Shown here: piece by piece, positions 31,834-40,941 of the stretch
Layout: each line of letters starts with the position of its first letter
Numbering within the stretch: position 1 is the first letter of the stretch
Assembly: GCA_964513515.1 (NCBI GenBank)
Contig: CAZEMP010000002.1
Span: 95,599-159,598 of the forward strand
Length of the DNA: 64,000 nucleotides
Reading direction: 5' to 3'
Origin: Bog-1340 sp964513515
GTDB taxonomy: Bacteria > Patescibacteriota > Minisyncoccia > Phycocordibacterales > GWA1-40-21
Notes under the pieces: model-generated
The model's database searches: none
Seen by the model: only the letters and a program-made list of their open reading frames with translations
What the model was told of the DNA's origin: nothing
Translations under genes and position numbers: made by a program

Positions 31834-33180
31834 ATGAATATAAAAAATACATTACCTAAGGTTATAGGAACAAACAGTAAGATAAGGTTAAAAAATGGTG
31901 ATAAAGCCAGAGTTGTTCTATTGAACAATGCTGCAACAACACCCCCTTTTGAATCTACACTCAAAACGGTAAATAAGTTTCTGCAGACTTATGGCGCTCT
32001 TCATAGAGGTGCTGGTCCACATGCAAATTTAACTTTTAAAAAAGCGGAGGAATCAATAAAAATTATACGTGAATTTCTTGGTGTAAGTGATGATCAGGCA
32101 TTACTTTTTACTCAAAATACCAGTGCAGCCATAAATCTTTTTATTAGATTGCTTAATCTAAAAAAGGAGGATGTGATTATAACTTCAATTATTGAACATA
32201 CATCAAATAATTTACCTTGGAAATACAATACAGAGGCAACAACTGTATATGTAGATGCCTTCAATGATGGTTCGCTTAATTATCAAGACCTAGAAAAGAA
32301 AGTTAGAGAAAATAGTAAAAATTTGAAGCTAATTGCAATAACCGGAGCATCAAATCTTACAGGATACATTCCTGATATTGATAGAATTTCTAAACTTGCT
32401 CATAAACACAATGCATTATTGTTTATCGATGCAGCACAACTTGCACCACATCGTCCGATAGATATGAAAAAACAAAGGATAGATGCTTTGGCTTTTTCTG
32501 CACATAAAGTTTATGCACCATTCGGATTGGGGGTACTAGCTTTGCCAAAAAATCTTTTAGACAGATCTCCAGTTGATCCTGGTGGTGGCTCAATAGATAT
32601 GATCAGTGAAACCTATGTTGTTTGGGCTTCACCAATTTCTCGTCATCAGACCGGTACTTGGAATGTAACCGGTATTATAGCAACGGCCGCAAGTTGCAAA
32701 ACAATAATGGACTTTGGTTGGAATAAAATAGTTGAACATGAAAGAGAATTGGTTCATTATTTAGCAAAAGAACTTCAATCAGTTCCTGACATTACCCTAT
32801 ATGTTCCTGCAGAAAAGTATTTATTGGAGGATCGTATAGGAACAGTGGTGTTTAATATAAAAGGTTATCATCATGCCTTGATATCTGCGATTTTAGAAAA
32901 TGAATACGGTATTGAGACTAGAGCAGGTACAATATGTAACCATAGACTCGTTAGACGCTGGTTTAATGTTAGTGATAAAGATCAAAAAGAAATAGAAAAA
33001 GAGATATCTGGAGGCAACAAATTAGCTTCTTATGGAATTGTTCGCGCAAGTTTGGCGATACATAATAAGAAAAAAGATATTGACGCTCTTGTATCAGCAT
33101 TAAAATCTATTGTTAAGAATAAAAATAAACTAAAATACAAAGCAGTACCAAATGAAGAAGTTTATGTTTGCGAAAAGTAA
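31834..33180 (+). CDS. Class V aminotransferase (cysteine desulfurase-like)
   Basis: 448 aa PLP enzyme. LLNNAATTPPFESTL, LLFTQNTSAAINLFIRL, TSIIEHTSNNLPW, LFIDAAQLAPHRPIDM, ALAFSAHKVYAPFGLGVLA (Schiff-base Lys), HQTGTWNVTGIIA. Resembles SufS/CsdA, but the activating Cys loop of desulfurases is not evident, so a selenocysteine-lyase-like or biosynthetic role is equally possible. Followed 21 bases on by a methyltransferase; both probably controlled by TrmB copy 2. Confidence 0.83.
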   Translation: MNIKNTLPKVIGTNSKIRLKNGDKARVVLLNNAATTPPFESTLKTVNKFLQTYGALHRGAGPHANLTFKKAEESIKIIREFLGVSDDQALLFTQNTSAAINLFIRLLNLKKEDVIITSIIEHTSNNLPWKYNTEATTVYVDAFNDGSLNYQDLEKKVRENSKNLKLIAITGASNLTGYIPDIDRISKLAHKHNALLFIDAAQLAPHRPIDMKKQRIDALAFSAHKVYAPFGLGVLALPKNLLDRSPVDPGGGSIDMISETYVVWASPISRHQTGTWNVTGIIATAASCKTIMDFGWNKIVEHERELVHYLAKELQSVPDITLYVPAEKYLLEDRIGTVVFNIKGYHHALISAILENEYGIETRAGTICNHRLVRRWFNVSDKDQKEIEKEISGGNKLASYGIVRASLAIHNKKKDIDALVSALKSIVKNKNKLKYKAVPNEEVYVCEK

Positions 33181-33201
33181 TAATTTATTAGATACTTTAT
33201 A

Positions 33202-33906
33202 TTGAGTATGAAAACAACGAATGTAAAAGCATCAGATCTAAATTATGATAAATATAGCTCTGATAAATATGATCAAGACATTATAAATTCTATTCCTTAT
33301 CATAAAGAACTACACGAACACATTTCTGATTATATTAAATCCAGTTTTGACAAAAATAAGGAATATCATATTTTAGATTTAGGAACCGGAACCGGCATAA
33401 CAGCTAAACTTATTCAGAATTTATTACCACAATCAAAAATTGATGCAGTAGATTTTTCTGAACACATGTTAGATGGAGCAAAAAATAAACTAGGAAGTAA
33501 AAACGTCAGATATATTATTGGTGATTATTCAAATATTAAATTTGATAAGAAATACGACATAATTATTTCTGTTATAGGTATCCATCATCAAAATACAGTG
33601 GGGAAGAAAAAACTTTTTAAAAAAATATATTCATTATTAAATAAAAATGGAGTATTCATTTTTGGAGATTTGGTAACCTATAAAGATAAATATGAGATAG
33701 CAAAAAATAATGCTTTGCATTACCACCATCTCGTTAAACACTCAGCAGATAAAAAAACACTAACCGAATGGGCATATCATCACATGTTTTTAAACGATCT
33801 TTCCCCAATTCAAGATCAAATTGAATGGCTAAGTAGACTCGGATTTATAGTTAGGAAAGATTTTTTAAAAATAAATACAGCATTGTTAATTTGTAACAAA
33901 AAATAA
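33202..33906 (+). CDS. SAM-dependent methyltransferase
   Basis: 234 aa class I methyltransferase: ILDLGTGTGITAKLIQNLLP (motif I), IDAVDFSEHMLDGAKNKL, IIISVIGIHHQ (motif IV region), and GVFIFGDLVTY. Small-molecule type, substrate unknown. Second gene of a pair with the aminotransferase. Confidence 0.87.
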   Translation: MSMKTTNVKASDLNYDKYSSDKYDQDIINSIPYHKELHEHISDYIKSSFDKNKEYHILDLGTGTGITAKLIQNLLPQSKIDAVDFSEHMLDGAKNKLGSKNVRYIIGDYSNIKFDKKYDIIISVIGIHHQNTVGKKKLFKKIYSLLNKNGVFIFGDLVTYKDKYEIAKNNALHYHHLVKHSADKKTLTEWAYHHMFLNDLSPIQDQIEWLSRLGFIVRKDFLKINTALLICNKK

Positions 33907-33937
33907 AAACCACTCGACCAAGCGGTTTTTATTTTTT
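33897..33937. terminator. Bidirectional terminator between methyltransferase and tRNA-Arg(GCG)
   Basis: AAAAATAAAAACC / GGTTTTTATTTTT with a 12-base loop. Confidence 0.85.
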
Positions 33938-33938
33938 G

Positions 33939-34010
33939 TGCGCCCACGTGGAATCGAACCACGATCAAACCCTTCGCAAGGGTTTATCCTATCCATTGAA
34001 CGACGGGCGC
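33939..34010 (-). tRNA. tRNA-Arg(GCG)
   Basis: Leftward: acceptor GCGCCCG/TGGGCGC, D-arm TCGTTCAATGGATAGGA, anticodon loop TTGCGAA (GCG), T-loop TTCGATT, discriminator A, no CCA. The anticodon is GCG rather than the usual modified ACG. No tail unit follows. Confidence 0.93.
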
Positions 34011-34016
34011 ATTTTT

Positions 34017-34051
34017 AAATGACGGCGAAACTGAAGGTTTCGCCGTCATTT
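34017..34051. terminator. Hairpin upstream of tRNA-Arg(GCG)
   Basis: AAATGACGGCGAAAC / GTTTCGCCGTCATTT; terminates the leftward gene ending at 34085. Confidence 0.88.
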
Positions 34052-34084
34052 AATTTATCATTTACGAAATTAAAAAGCTATTTT

Positions 34085-34546
34085 TTAAAATCCGAGTTTT
34101 TCCATTATCTTTTGAGAAAGTGGCTCGTGCATTTCTACTTCTTGAAGATATTGTAATAGAAACTCTCTAACATCTAGATGGTGATGTTCTTCAAGAGGGA
34201 TAGATATAAGGGGCATTATCATTTTCTTTGATCTAAGTAAGATTTTTTGATTGTCTTCATCGGTGTTTTCTACCCAAAACGCTTCAAGTGTTGCAAAAGG
34301 ATACAGATCTTTATCCATCGAAATTCCTTTTTGATTTATACTTATTATAACTATTTTTGGTTCAAGTACAGAAAAAGATATAAGTATTGATGTAGAAATT
34401 ATAATTAATATTGCAAAAAGTACATTATGTAATATGAAAGATATTACAACCATTGCCAAAGAAATGAGTATTACAGCCCAGTACCAGTCTGCAGTTTTTT
34501 CTTTTCTTTTATACTCGAGCGCTTTCCAAGAGATTTTCTTTTCCAT
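34085..34546 (-). CDS. Small membrane protein, unknown family
   Basis: 153 aa with two adjoining membrane helices (about 22-65, WYWAVILISLAMVVISFIL, NVLFAILIIISTSILISF) followed by a soluble C-terminal domain (KDLYPFATLEAFWVENTDE, SIPLEEHHHLDVREFLLQYL) resembling small PH-like domains of Patescibacteria membrane proteins. Role unknown. Leaderless-type promoter (TATAAT, 6 bases, ATG). Confidence 0.7.
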   Translation of the reverse strand: MEKKISWKALEYKRKEKTADWYWAVILISLAMVVISFILHNVLFAILIIISTSILISFSVLEPKIVIISINQKGISMDKDLYPFATLEAFWVENTDEDNQKILLRSKKMIMPLISIPLEEHHHLDVREFLLQYLQEVEMHEPLSQKIMEKLGF

Positions 34547-34592
34547 AAAATAATTATACCAAATATTTATTAAAATGATACAATATCGTGAT

Positions 34593-35360
34593 ATGGCAAA
34601 TAAAAAATTGATCGTAGCAAACTGGAAAATGAATCCAAAATCTGCAGAGGGCGCAAAAGATATAATAAACGATCTAAAAAAGAAGTCTAAAAATCTTAAA
34701 GATGCACGTTTGATTGTTTGTCCCCCATTTATTTTTCTAAATGAAGTATCAAATATGATATCTTCATCAAGAAAAATATTTCTAGGAGCTCAAGACGTAT
34801 TTGTTGGTGATGGAGGGTCTCACACAGGAGAAGTGGGCATAAAATTATTAAAATCAGCGGGTGTAAAATATATTTTAGTTGGACATTCAGAGCGCAGGGC
34901 TACACTTGATACAAATGAAGTTGTAAGAGAAAAAATGTTGGAATCTTTGAAAGAGGGTTTTAAGGTAATATTGTGTGTTGGAGAGAAAGAAAGAAATGAT
35001 CATGGAGGACATTATCATGATGTAAAAAAGGAACTTTCTGATGCAATAGTAAAATTACCTAAAAAATTGATTAAAAATCTCATCATTGCTTATGAACCAG
35101 TATGGGCAATTGGCAAATCTGAGGAAGATGCATTGAAACCAGACCAACTTCATGAGATGACTATTTTTATAAAAAGATTGGTAAGTGATATTTTGGGAGC
35201 AAAAGAAGTTGAAAAGGTTAAAATACTATACGGAGGCTCTGTTACAAGAAATAATGCTAAAGAAATAATTGAAGCAGGTAAAGTGGACGGACTTTTAGTA
35301 GGAAGAGAGAGTTTGAAACTTGATAATTTCTGGGAATTAATTAAAGAAATAAGGAACTAG
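34593..35360 (+). CDS. tpiA: Triosephosphate isomerase
   Basis: Glycolytic interconversion of dihydroxyacetone phosphate and glyceraldehyde 3-phosphate. LIVANWKMNPKS (Asn/Lys), ILVGHSERRATL (His), IAYEPVWAIGK (Glu), LYGGSVTRNNA and GLLVGRESL. 255 aa, start at 34593 as it matches the family N-terminus. Divergent from the membrane-protein gene; the two start codons are 46 bases apart. Confidence 0.97.
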   Translation: MANKKLIVANWKMNPKSAEGAKDIINDLKKKSKNLKDARLIVCPPFIFLNEVSNMISSSRKIFLGAQDVFVGDGGSHTGEVGIKLLKSAGVKYILVGHSERRATLDTNEVVREKMLESLKEGFKVILCVGEKERNDHGGHYHDVKKELSDAIVKLPKKLIKNLIIAYEPVWAIGKSEEDALKPDQLHEMTIFIKRLVSDILGAKEVEKVKILYGGSVTRNNAKEIIEAGKVDGLLVGRESLKLDNFWELIKEIRN

Positions 35361-35406
35361 CCTGTAGAAAATAACTTTTTAGCTTATTAGGGAATAAGAC
35401 AAATTC

Positions 35407-35439
35407 AAGAATGGATTTTGCTTTGCAAAATCCGTTCTC
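35407..35439 (+). terminator. Terminator-like hairpin behind tpiA
   Basis: GAATGGATTTTG / CAAAATCCGTTCTC type stem, 45 bases after the stop, immediately followed by a dispersed repeat unit. Confidence 0.6.
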
Positions 35440-35443
35440 GAAT

Positions 35444-35516
35444 TGTCATTCCCGAGAAGGCGGGAATCCAGAATTAATTAAATTAAACCTAGATTCCCGC
35501 CTGCGCGGGAATGACA
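35444..35516. repeat. 73-bp dispersed double-hairpin repeat
   Basis: TGTCATTCCCGAGAAGGCGG ... AGATTCCCGCCTGCGCGGGA ATGACA: same two-hairpin unit and same length as 28708-28780. Its right end abuts the -10 box of recJ. Confidence 0.9.
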
Positions 35517-35523
35517 ATCGCTT

Positions 35524-35532
35524 ATGCTATAA
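35524..35532 (+). promoter_or_regulatory. Extended -10 of recJ (leaderless)
   Basis: TGCTATAAT ends 8 bases before the ATG. Its -35 region is formed by the end of the 73-bp repeat, so repeat insertion may have shaped this promoter. Confidence 0.7.
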
Positions 35533-35540
35533 TCCATTTT

Positions 35541-37295
35541 ATGAATAATTATTCGGTCAGAGAGGAAATCCCAGAAAAAGCTGCAAAGGAATTAGGAAAA
35601 TATCCAAAGATTTTAAGCAAACTTCTATATTACAGAGGAATAGAAACAGAAAAAGAAGCTGAATCTTTTCTAAACCCATTTTTTGAAAATAATTACGATC
35701 CATATTTGATGTTTAATATGGATAAAGCAGTAGAGAGAATATTAAGAGCGATAGAAAATAAACAAAAGATAGTTATATACAGCGATTATGATTCTGACGG
35801 GATCCCAGGAGCTGTAATATTGCATGATTTTTTTAAAAAAATTGGCTATGACAATTTCGAAAACTATATTCCACATAGAGTTCTTGAGGGTTTTGGCCTC
35901 AACGACGATGCTATAGAAATATTTGCAAAAAATGACGTAAATTTAATCATTACTATTGATTGTGGCATCGCAGATGTTGAGGAAGCAGAAAAAATTAAAA
36001 AACATAAGATAGATTTGATCATCGTCGATCACCACCTACCTAGAATATCTGGAGATGATAAAGAACAGCTACCATATGCATATGCCATTATAGACAATAA
36101 GCAGTCTGGCTCGAATTATCCTGACAAAAATCTCTGTGCTTCTGGTGTAACCTTTAAACTTGTGCAAGCTTTGACGAAAAAAATTCAAATGGGTCCCTCG
36201 GGTTGCCTCGGGACGACTGGATTACCAGTCGGCTGGGAAAAGTGGTTACTCGATATGGTCGCTATAGCTACTGTTTCTGATATGGTACCGCTTGTGGGAG
36301 AGAATAGAATACTTGCATATTATGGTTTAAAAGTTTTGAGAAAATCTCCTAGGCCAGGACTTCAAAGATTACTCTCTCTTATAAAAATAGATCAAAAAAA
36401 TATTACAGAAGATGATATAGGTTTTATGATTTCTCCTCGCATAAATGCCGCCTCAAGGATGGGAGTTCCAGAAGATGCTTTTAAGATGCTTACGACAAAA
36501 GATGAAAATGAAGCATTGAAATATGCAGTCCATCTAAATAAAATCAATGATGAAAGAAAGGGGGTAGTGGCGTCAATGGTGAAAGAAATAAAAAAGCATT
36601 GGAAAGAATTTGATCCAGAGAAAAAAAGGAAAGTACTTGTTGCGGGGAATCCAGATTGGAAACCTTCTTTGCTCGGGCTCGTTGCCACATCTCTTATGGA
36701 TGAGCACGATGGACCGGTATTTCTCTGGGGACGAGAGGAAGGGAAGACTTTGAAAGGCTCCTGTAGATCTGACGGCTGTGTAAATATTGTAGAGATGATG
36801 AGAAACGCTTCCCATTTATTTATTGAGTCTGGAGGTCACACAGGAGCCGGTGGTTTTTCTATCGAATTGGAAAAAGTGGACTTACTTGCTGATGGGCTTG
36901 AAGCTTCATATCAAAAACTAAGCACGATTGAAGAGAAAAATAATAAAGAGGTAGTGGCAGATGCTCTAATAACCATAGATGATGTAAATAAAGATTTGGA
37001 GAAACAAGTAAGCGTACTTGCACCTTTCGGCATGAACAATCCTAAACCTATTTTTGCATTAAAGGATTTGGAAATACATGAAGCAAAAGTTTTTGGAAAG
37101 AAAAATAATCATTTAAAAATAGATTTTAAAAATAAAAAAGGAGGTAAAATTTCTGCAATTGCTTTTTTTAAGAAACCCGGAGATTTTGCTGTTAAGGTTG
37201 AAAAAGGAGAAAAAATAGATTTAATTGCCAATTTGGAAAAAAGTTTCTTTTTGGGTAGAGAGGAATTGAGGCTTAGAATAATCGATGTTATATAA
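35541..37295 (+). CDS. recJ: Single-strand-specific 5'-3' exonuclease RecJ
   Basis: 584 aa from ATG 35541. DHH phosphoesterase motifs: IYSDYDSDGIPGAVI, LIITIDCGI, LIIVDHHLPR, AIIDNKQSG, MVAIATVSDMVPL; DHHA1 domain with GSCRSDG and ESGGHTGAGGFSIE; C-terminal OB domain. Acts in recombinational and mismatch repair. Complete. Confidence 0.95.
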   Translation: MNNYSVREEIPEKAAKELGKYPKILSKLLYYRGIETEKEAESFLNPFFENNYDPYLMFNMDKAVERILRAIENKQKIVIYSDYDSDGIPGAVILHDFFKKIGYDNFENYIPHRVLEGFGLNDDAIEIFAKNDVNLIITIDCGIADVEEAEKIKKHKIDLIIVDHHLPRISGDDKEQLPYAYAIIDNKQSGSNYPDKNLCASGVTFKLVQALTKKIQMGPSGCLGTTGLPVGWEKWLLDMVAIATVSDMVPLVGENRILAYYGLKVLRKSPRPGLQRLLSLIKIDQKNITEDDIGFMISPRINAASRMGVPEDAFKMLTTKDENEALKYAVHLNKINDERKGVVASMVKEIKKHWKEFDPEKKRKVLVAGNPDWKPSLLGLVATSLMDEHDGPVFLWGREEGKTLKGSCRSDGCVNIVEMMRNASHLFIESGGHTGAGGFSIELEKVDLLADGLEASYQKLSTIEEKNNKEVVADALITIDDVNKDLEKQVSVLAPFGMNNPKPIFALKDLEIHEAKVFGKKNNHLKIDFKNKKGGKISAIAFFKKPGDFAVKVEKGEKIDLIANLEKSFFLGREELRLRIIDVI

Positions 37296-37357
37296 GTATA
37301 TTTTTACTTGCGAATTGCTTGAATTTAAGTTAAATTAGTCTCTGTTTGGATATATTT

Positions 37358-37444
37358 GGAAGAGTGGCTGAGTGGTTTAAAGCACCGGTCTTGAAAACCG
37401 GAGGGCTCGAAAGGGTCCCGTGAGTTCGAATCTCACCTCTTCCG
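37358..37444 (+). tRNA. tRNA-Ser(TGA)
   Basis: Class II tRNA, 87 nt: acceptor GGAAGAG/CTCTTCC, anticodon loop CTTGAAA (TGA), long variable arm (GAGGGCTCGAAAGGGTCCC), T-loop TTCGAAT, discriminator G. CCA not encoded. Confidence 0.95.
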
Positions 37445-37634
37445 CATTATCAAAAAACATCGATTTGTATCGGTGTTTTTTTGATAAATATTTGGCAGAT
37501 TTGGAGATTCGAACGGCGGAGCACACGAAGCGAAGCGGAGTCTGTTGCAAGCTTGCAACAGGTGCGAGCCGGTGCCCAGACAAAACTTTTTGACGAAAAA
37601 GTTTTAGTCGCGGGCGAATCTCACCTCTTCCGCA
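37445..37634 (+). other. tRNA tail unit behind tRNA-Ser(TGA), class 1 core
   Basis: Terminator-like hairpin TTATCAAAAAACATCGA / TATCGGTGTTTTTTTGATAA; GGAGATTCGAAC (37503-37514), reverse complement of the T-arm; class 1 core with CGGCGGA-stem-GAGCCGGTGCCCAGAC, stem AAAACTTTTT/AAAAAGTTTT, AGTCGCGGG; then CGAATCTCACCTCTTCCGCA (37615-37634), an exact 20-base copy of the tRNA 3' end at 37427-37446. Confidence 0.85.
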
Positions 37635-37726
37635 AATTTATTTCTTATCTATTAGGCGTCGATAAAATTGGAATTGTCTAATAATATACAGCTTTATTTT
37701 TTCTTTTTACGTAGTATGATGGGAGC

Positions 37727-38503
37727 ATGTCAAAATATCTAGGTATAGATTATGGAGAAAAAAGGGTGGGCATTGCTATTTCTGATATAGAAGGAAGAGT
37801 GGCTTTTCCTAAAATAGTATTGGAAAATAATACTGAATTGATAAATAAAATATCAGATTTATGCAATGAATCTGAAGTTGGCGCTGTTGTTATTGGAGAA
37901 TCTAAAGATTATAAAGGAGAAGATAATAAAATAAGTCCTAAGATTATTTTTTTTAAGAGGGAGCTCTCATCTGTTATAAAACTACCATTTTTTCTTGAGC
38001 CAGAATTTATGACTTCAATGCAGGTAGAGAAAACTTTTGGAAAAACAGATATGCTCGACGCTTCCGCCGCTTCTATTATATTGCAGACATTTCTTGATAA
38101 GGAAAAAAACAGACAAGAATCAAAAAAAAGGATAGAAGAAGAAAAGAAAAAAAGTGAGATTGTGATTGCAAACCCAAAAATAAATTATGATGATTTTGAG
38201 AAAGTAGAAATGAAAGTTGGAAAAATACTTTCAGTTGAGGCCGTTCCCGGTTCTGACAAACTTTATAAATTGTTTGTAGACTTTGCAGAGGGAGAACCAA
38301 GGCAGATTATTTCAGGAATTGCTAAATATTTTTCAGATTCACAATCCCTTATAAACAAGAAAGTTGTTTTTGTAACAAACTTAGAGCCCAGATCTCTTAT
38401 GGGACTTTTAAGTAACGGAATGATACTTGCTGCTAAGTCTGAAGACAAACTCGCACTTTTAGAAGTACCAGATTTTATAAAAGAAGGAACACAACTAGGA
38501 TAA
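37727..38503 (+). CDS. YqgF/RuvX-like nuclease fused to a tRNA-binding (EMAP/Trbp111-type) domain
   Basis: 258 aa, two domains. Residues 1-125: RuvX/YqgF RNase H fold, YLGIDYGEKRVGIAISD (Asp-8), VVIGESKDY, DMLDASAASIILQTFLD; this family processes 16S rRNA or Holliday junctions. Lys/Glu linker to about 148. Residues 150-258: OB-fold tRNA-binding domain, FEKVEMKVGKILSVEAVPGS, DKLYKLFVDF, and VFVTNLEPRSLMGLLSNGM, as at the C-terminus of MetG. Combining them suggests an RNA substrate. Predicted leaderless (TATGAT about 8 bases before ATG). Confidence 0.88.
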   Translation: MSKYLGIDYGEKRVGIAISDIEGRVAFPKIVLENNTELINKISDLCNESEVGAVVIGESKDYKGEDNKISPKIIFFKRELSSVIKLPFFLEPEFMTSMQVEKTFGKTDMLDASAASIILQTFLDKEKNRQESKKRIEEEKKKSEIVIANPKINYDDFEKVEMKVGKILSVEAVPGSDKLYKLFVDFAEGEPRQIISGIAKYFSDSQSLINKKVVFVTNLEPRSLMGLLSNGMILAAKSEDKLALLEVPDFIKEGTQLG

Positions 38504-38514
38504 TATAAAAATAT

Positions 38515-38627
38515 TTGTCCCGTTGTAAATTACGAGATGAGTCGATAGAAAAAGATAAAAGGTAGATTAAGATTAATAATAAATAAGTCGATAAAAATTA
38601 GAAGCACTAAAATTTTACAACTGGGAT
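38515..38627 (+). promoter_or_regulatory. Conserved 5' leader element, copy 1
   Basis: About 110 bases running into the ATG of the DedA gene. It begins TTGTCCCGTTGTAAATTACG AGATGAGTCGATAG and ends TAAAATTTTACAACTGGGATG. The ends pair (TCCC-GTTGTAAA with TTTTACAAC-TGGGA), placing the start codon at the edge of the closing stem. A second copy precedes the gene at 41638. Function unknown; a translation-controlling RNA structure is likely. Confidence 0.7.
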
Positions 38628-39246
38628 GAATGACTTTTTAAACATGCTTGATCCTATGACAATAATAAAGACTGCCGGTCTTATCGGTGTGCTTAGCATT
38701 GTGTTTGCAGAGTCCGGATTATTTTTCGGGTTTTTTCTACCTGGCGACTCTTTACTTTTTACTGCAGGATTTTTGGCCTCACAAAATTATTTGGATATCA
38801 ATTTTTTAGTATGGGGATCTTTTATCTTCGCTGTTTTAGGAGATAGTGTTGGATACTGGTTTGGTAAAAAAGCTGGTCCAAGAATCTTTAAAAGAGAAGA
38901 TTCTATTTTCTTTCATAAAAATCACATAGAAAGAGCGCAAAATTTTTACAATAAATATGGCAACAAGACAATATTTTTAGCTAGATTTGTTCCTATTGTT
39001 AGGACTTTTGCTCCAATAATAGCGGGTGTTGGTCAAATGAAATACGAAAATTTTGTTCTTTATAATGTTTTTGGGGGATTTGTTTGGTCTTTTGGTATGG
39101 TTTATGCGGGTTATTATTTGGGCCAAATTGTACCTGGCGTAGATAAGTATATTTTACCTATAATAGTATTAATTGTAATCATATCTATTTTACCAATAGC
39201 TTTGGAAACTTTTAGGGCATATTCTAAACATAAAAGTAGAGAATAG
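38626..39246 (+). CDS. DedA-family membrane protein
   Basis: 206 aa, SNARE-associated/DedA type: ESGLFFGFFLPGDSLLFTAG, LGDSVGYWFGKKAGPRIF, FLARFVPIVRTFAPIIAG. About five membrane helices. Family members transport or flip polyprenyl-phosphate or phospholipids. Translation starts inside a structured leader shared with the gene at 41638. Confidence 0.92.
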   Translation: MNDFLNMLDPMTIIKTAGLIGVLSIVFAESGLFFGFFLPGDSLLFTAGFLASQNYLDINFLVWGSFIFAVLGDSVGYWFGKKAGPRIFKREDSIFFHKNHIERAQNFYNKYGNKTIFLARFVPIVRTFAPIIAGVGQMKYENFVLYNVFGGFVWSFGMVYAGYYLGQIVPGVDKYILPIIVLIVIISILPIALETFRAYSKHKSRE

Positions 39247-39309
39247 ATTTAAAATAAAGCATTGTTATTTCCGAAAGGTTAGTTTTTTGATATACTTTAA
39301 GTAGTATTT

Positions 39310-40395
39310 ATGAAGACAAGCTTTTTAAAAAACATATTTTACCCGCCTAATTATTTGTTTTTGCCAGTTGCTGGTATAGAAATATGTAATGGATCAATAA
39401 AATATATTGAGTTTTTCAATAAAAATGGAGTATTTTCTATTAAAAAATTTGGTGAAGTATCTATACCTAAGGATACAGTAAAAAACGGTTTTATCTTAAA
39501 TAGAACATCTTTAGTGAAGGCGCTTTTGGAAGTGAAAAAAAATATTACATCTGATTTTGTAAGAGTATCGATACCAGAAGACAAAACATACATTTTTGAG
39601 ACCAAGATACCTAAGGGCGCAGAAAATAATATAAGAGAGGTTTTGGAATTTAAAATAGAAGAGAATGTCCCACTCAAACTTGAAGGTTCTATGTTTGAAT
39701 ATGAGATCATTGATCGAGGTGAATTGTCAGACGAGATAACGGTTAGTGTTTCAGTAATACCAAAGAGAGTAATAGTTGAATATGCAGAGACTTTTGATCA
39801 AGCCGGGATGTACCCAGTGTCATACGAAATAGAATCAAAAGTCATTGCTAATTCTGTTATTACAAAAAATAGCAAAAAGAATTCTATTATTTTAGAAATA
39901 AAAGATGATTCAACCGTTCTAATCGCTGTTATAGATGGCTTTGTAAGAGCAAGCTCCTCTGTATCTATTGGGGAAAGCGCTATAAAAGAAAGTCTATTAA
40001 AAACAGGTGTATTTTCAGATGAATTAATCAATGGAAAGTTTTTTGAAAATGATTTTTCATTTGAAACGACATATTCAGGCGAATCCTATTCTTCTTTGGT
40101 AAATGTTTTTTCTATATTGAAGGATGAAGTAGAAAAATTTAATGAATATATTAAAAACAGGTTTTTGAATATAAATTCTCACACAAGAGTTATTGATAGT
40201 ATAATTCTATGTGGCAGAAGTTCTGTTTTACCTGGTTTGGCAAAGCAAATAAATCAAAATATAAATACGGAAGTCATATTGGCTGATACCTGGACAAACA
40301 TTTTTGATGTTAAGGATACAGTATCACCAATGAAATTTAATGATTCTTTAGCTTTCGCTACACCTATCGGCCTTGTTTTATCATCTTGTAAATAA
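39310..40395 (+). CDS. pilM: Type IV pilus inner-membrane platform protein PilM-like
   Basis: 361 aa actin-like ATPase fold: AGIEICNGSIKYIEFFNKNG, SIPEDKTYIFETKIPKGAE, VLEFKIEENVPL, later IIILCGRSSVLPGLAKQIN-type phosphate loop (IDSIILCGRSSVLPGLAKQ). Cytoplasmic partner that binds the PilN N-terminus. First of three adjoining genes pilM-pilN-pilO, with no gap to the next. Confidence 0.88.
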   Translation: MKTSFLKNIFYPPNYLFLPVAGIEICNGSIKYIEFFNKNGVFSIKKFGEVSIPKDTVKNGFILNRTSLVKALLEVKKNITSDFVRVSIPEDKTYIFETKIPKGAENNIREVLEFKIEENVPLKLEGSMFEYEIIDRGELSDEITVSVSVIPKRVIVEYAETFDQAGMYPVSYEIESKVIANSVITKNSKKNSIILEIKDDSTVLIAVIDGFVRASSSVSIGESAIKESLLKTGVFSDELINGKFFENDFSFETTYSGESYSSLVNVFSILKDEVEKFNEYIKNRFLNINSHTRVIDSIILCGRSSVLPGLAKQINQNINTEVILADTWTNIFDVKDTVSPMKFNDSLAFATPIGLVLSSCK

Positions 40396-40941
40396 ATGCT
40401 TAATTTTTTACTACAAAAAAATAAAAAACAAATCACCAATGAATATTTATTGAGAGTTTCTGCACTTTTATTATTGTTTGTTTTTATATCAAGTTTGTTG
40501 ATTATTTTATTGTTCATACCATCATTTTTCTTTGTTAAATATAAAAACGATACTGTTAAAAAACAATTTGAATCTGTTAGATCAAAAGATATGACCGACA
40601 AAGACGATCCGGTTGTTTTTATTAAAGATGTTAATGCACTATCCGCTGCACTTTATGATGGCTCACCATACAATTTTTCATATAGCATGATAATAGATAA
40701 GATTGTTTCATTAAAAAATAATGATATAAAGATTCTATCTATAAATATCATAGAGGAGAATGGTAGTGGATTTAAAAAGGTACAGATGAGCGGTATAGCA
40801 AAGACACGGGATGCACTTTCTTCATATGAAAAGGATATCAAATCCGACGTCTTTTTTGATAGTGTAATATTTCCTGTCTCGTCTTTCATTAAGAGTTCAG
40901 ATTCAGAATTTTCTGCCACATTAATTTATAAAAATAAATAA
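40396..40941 (+). CDS. pilN: PilN-like pilus assembly protein
   Basis: 181 aa bitopic protein: short cytoplasmic N-terminus, one membrane helix (about 20-47), coiled region and a periplasmic-type ferredoxin-like fold. Starts immediately after the pilM stop. Assigned by size, topology and operon position. Confidence 0.75.
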   Translation: MLNFLLQKNKKQITNEYLLRVSALLLLFVFISSLLIILLFIPSFFFVKYKNDTVKKQFESVRSKDMTDKDDPVVFIKDVNALSAALYDGSPYNFSYSMIIDKIVSLKNNDIKILSINIIEENGSGFKKVQMSGIAKTRDALSSYEKDIKSDVFFDSVIFPVSSFIKSSDSEFSATLIYKNK

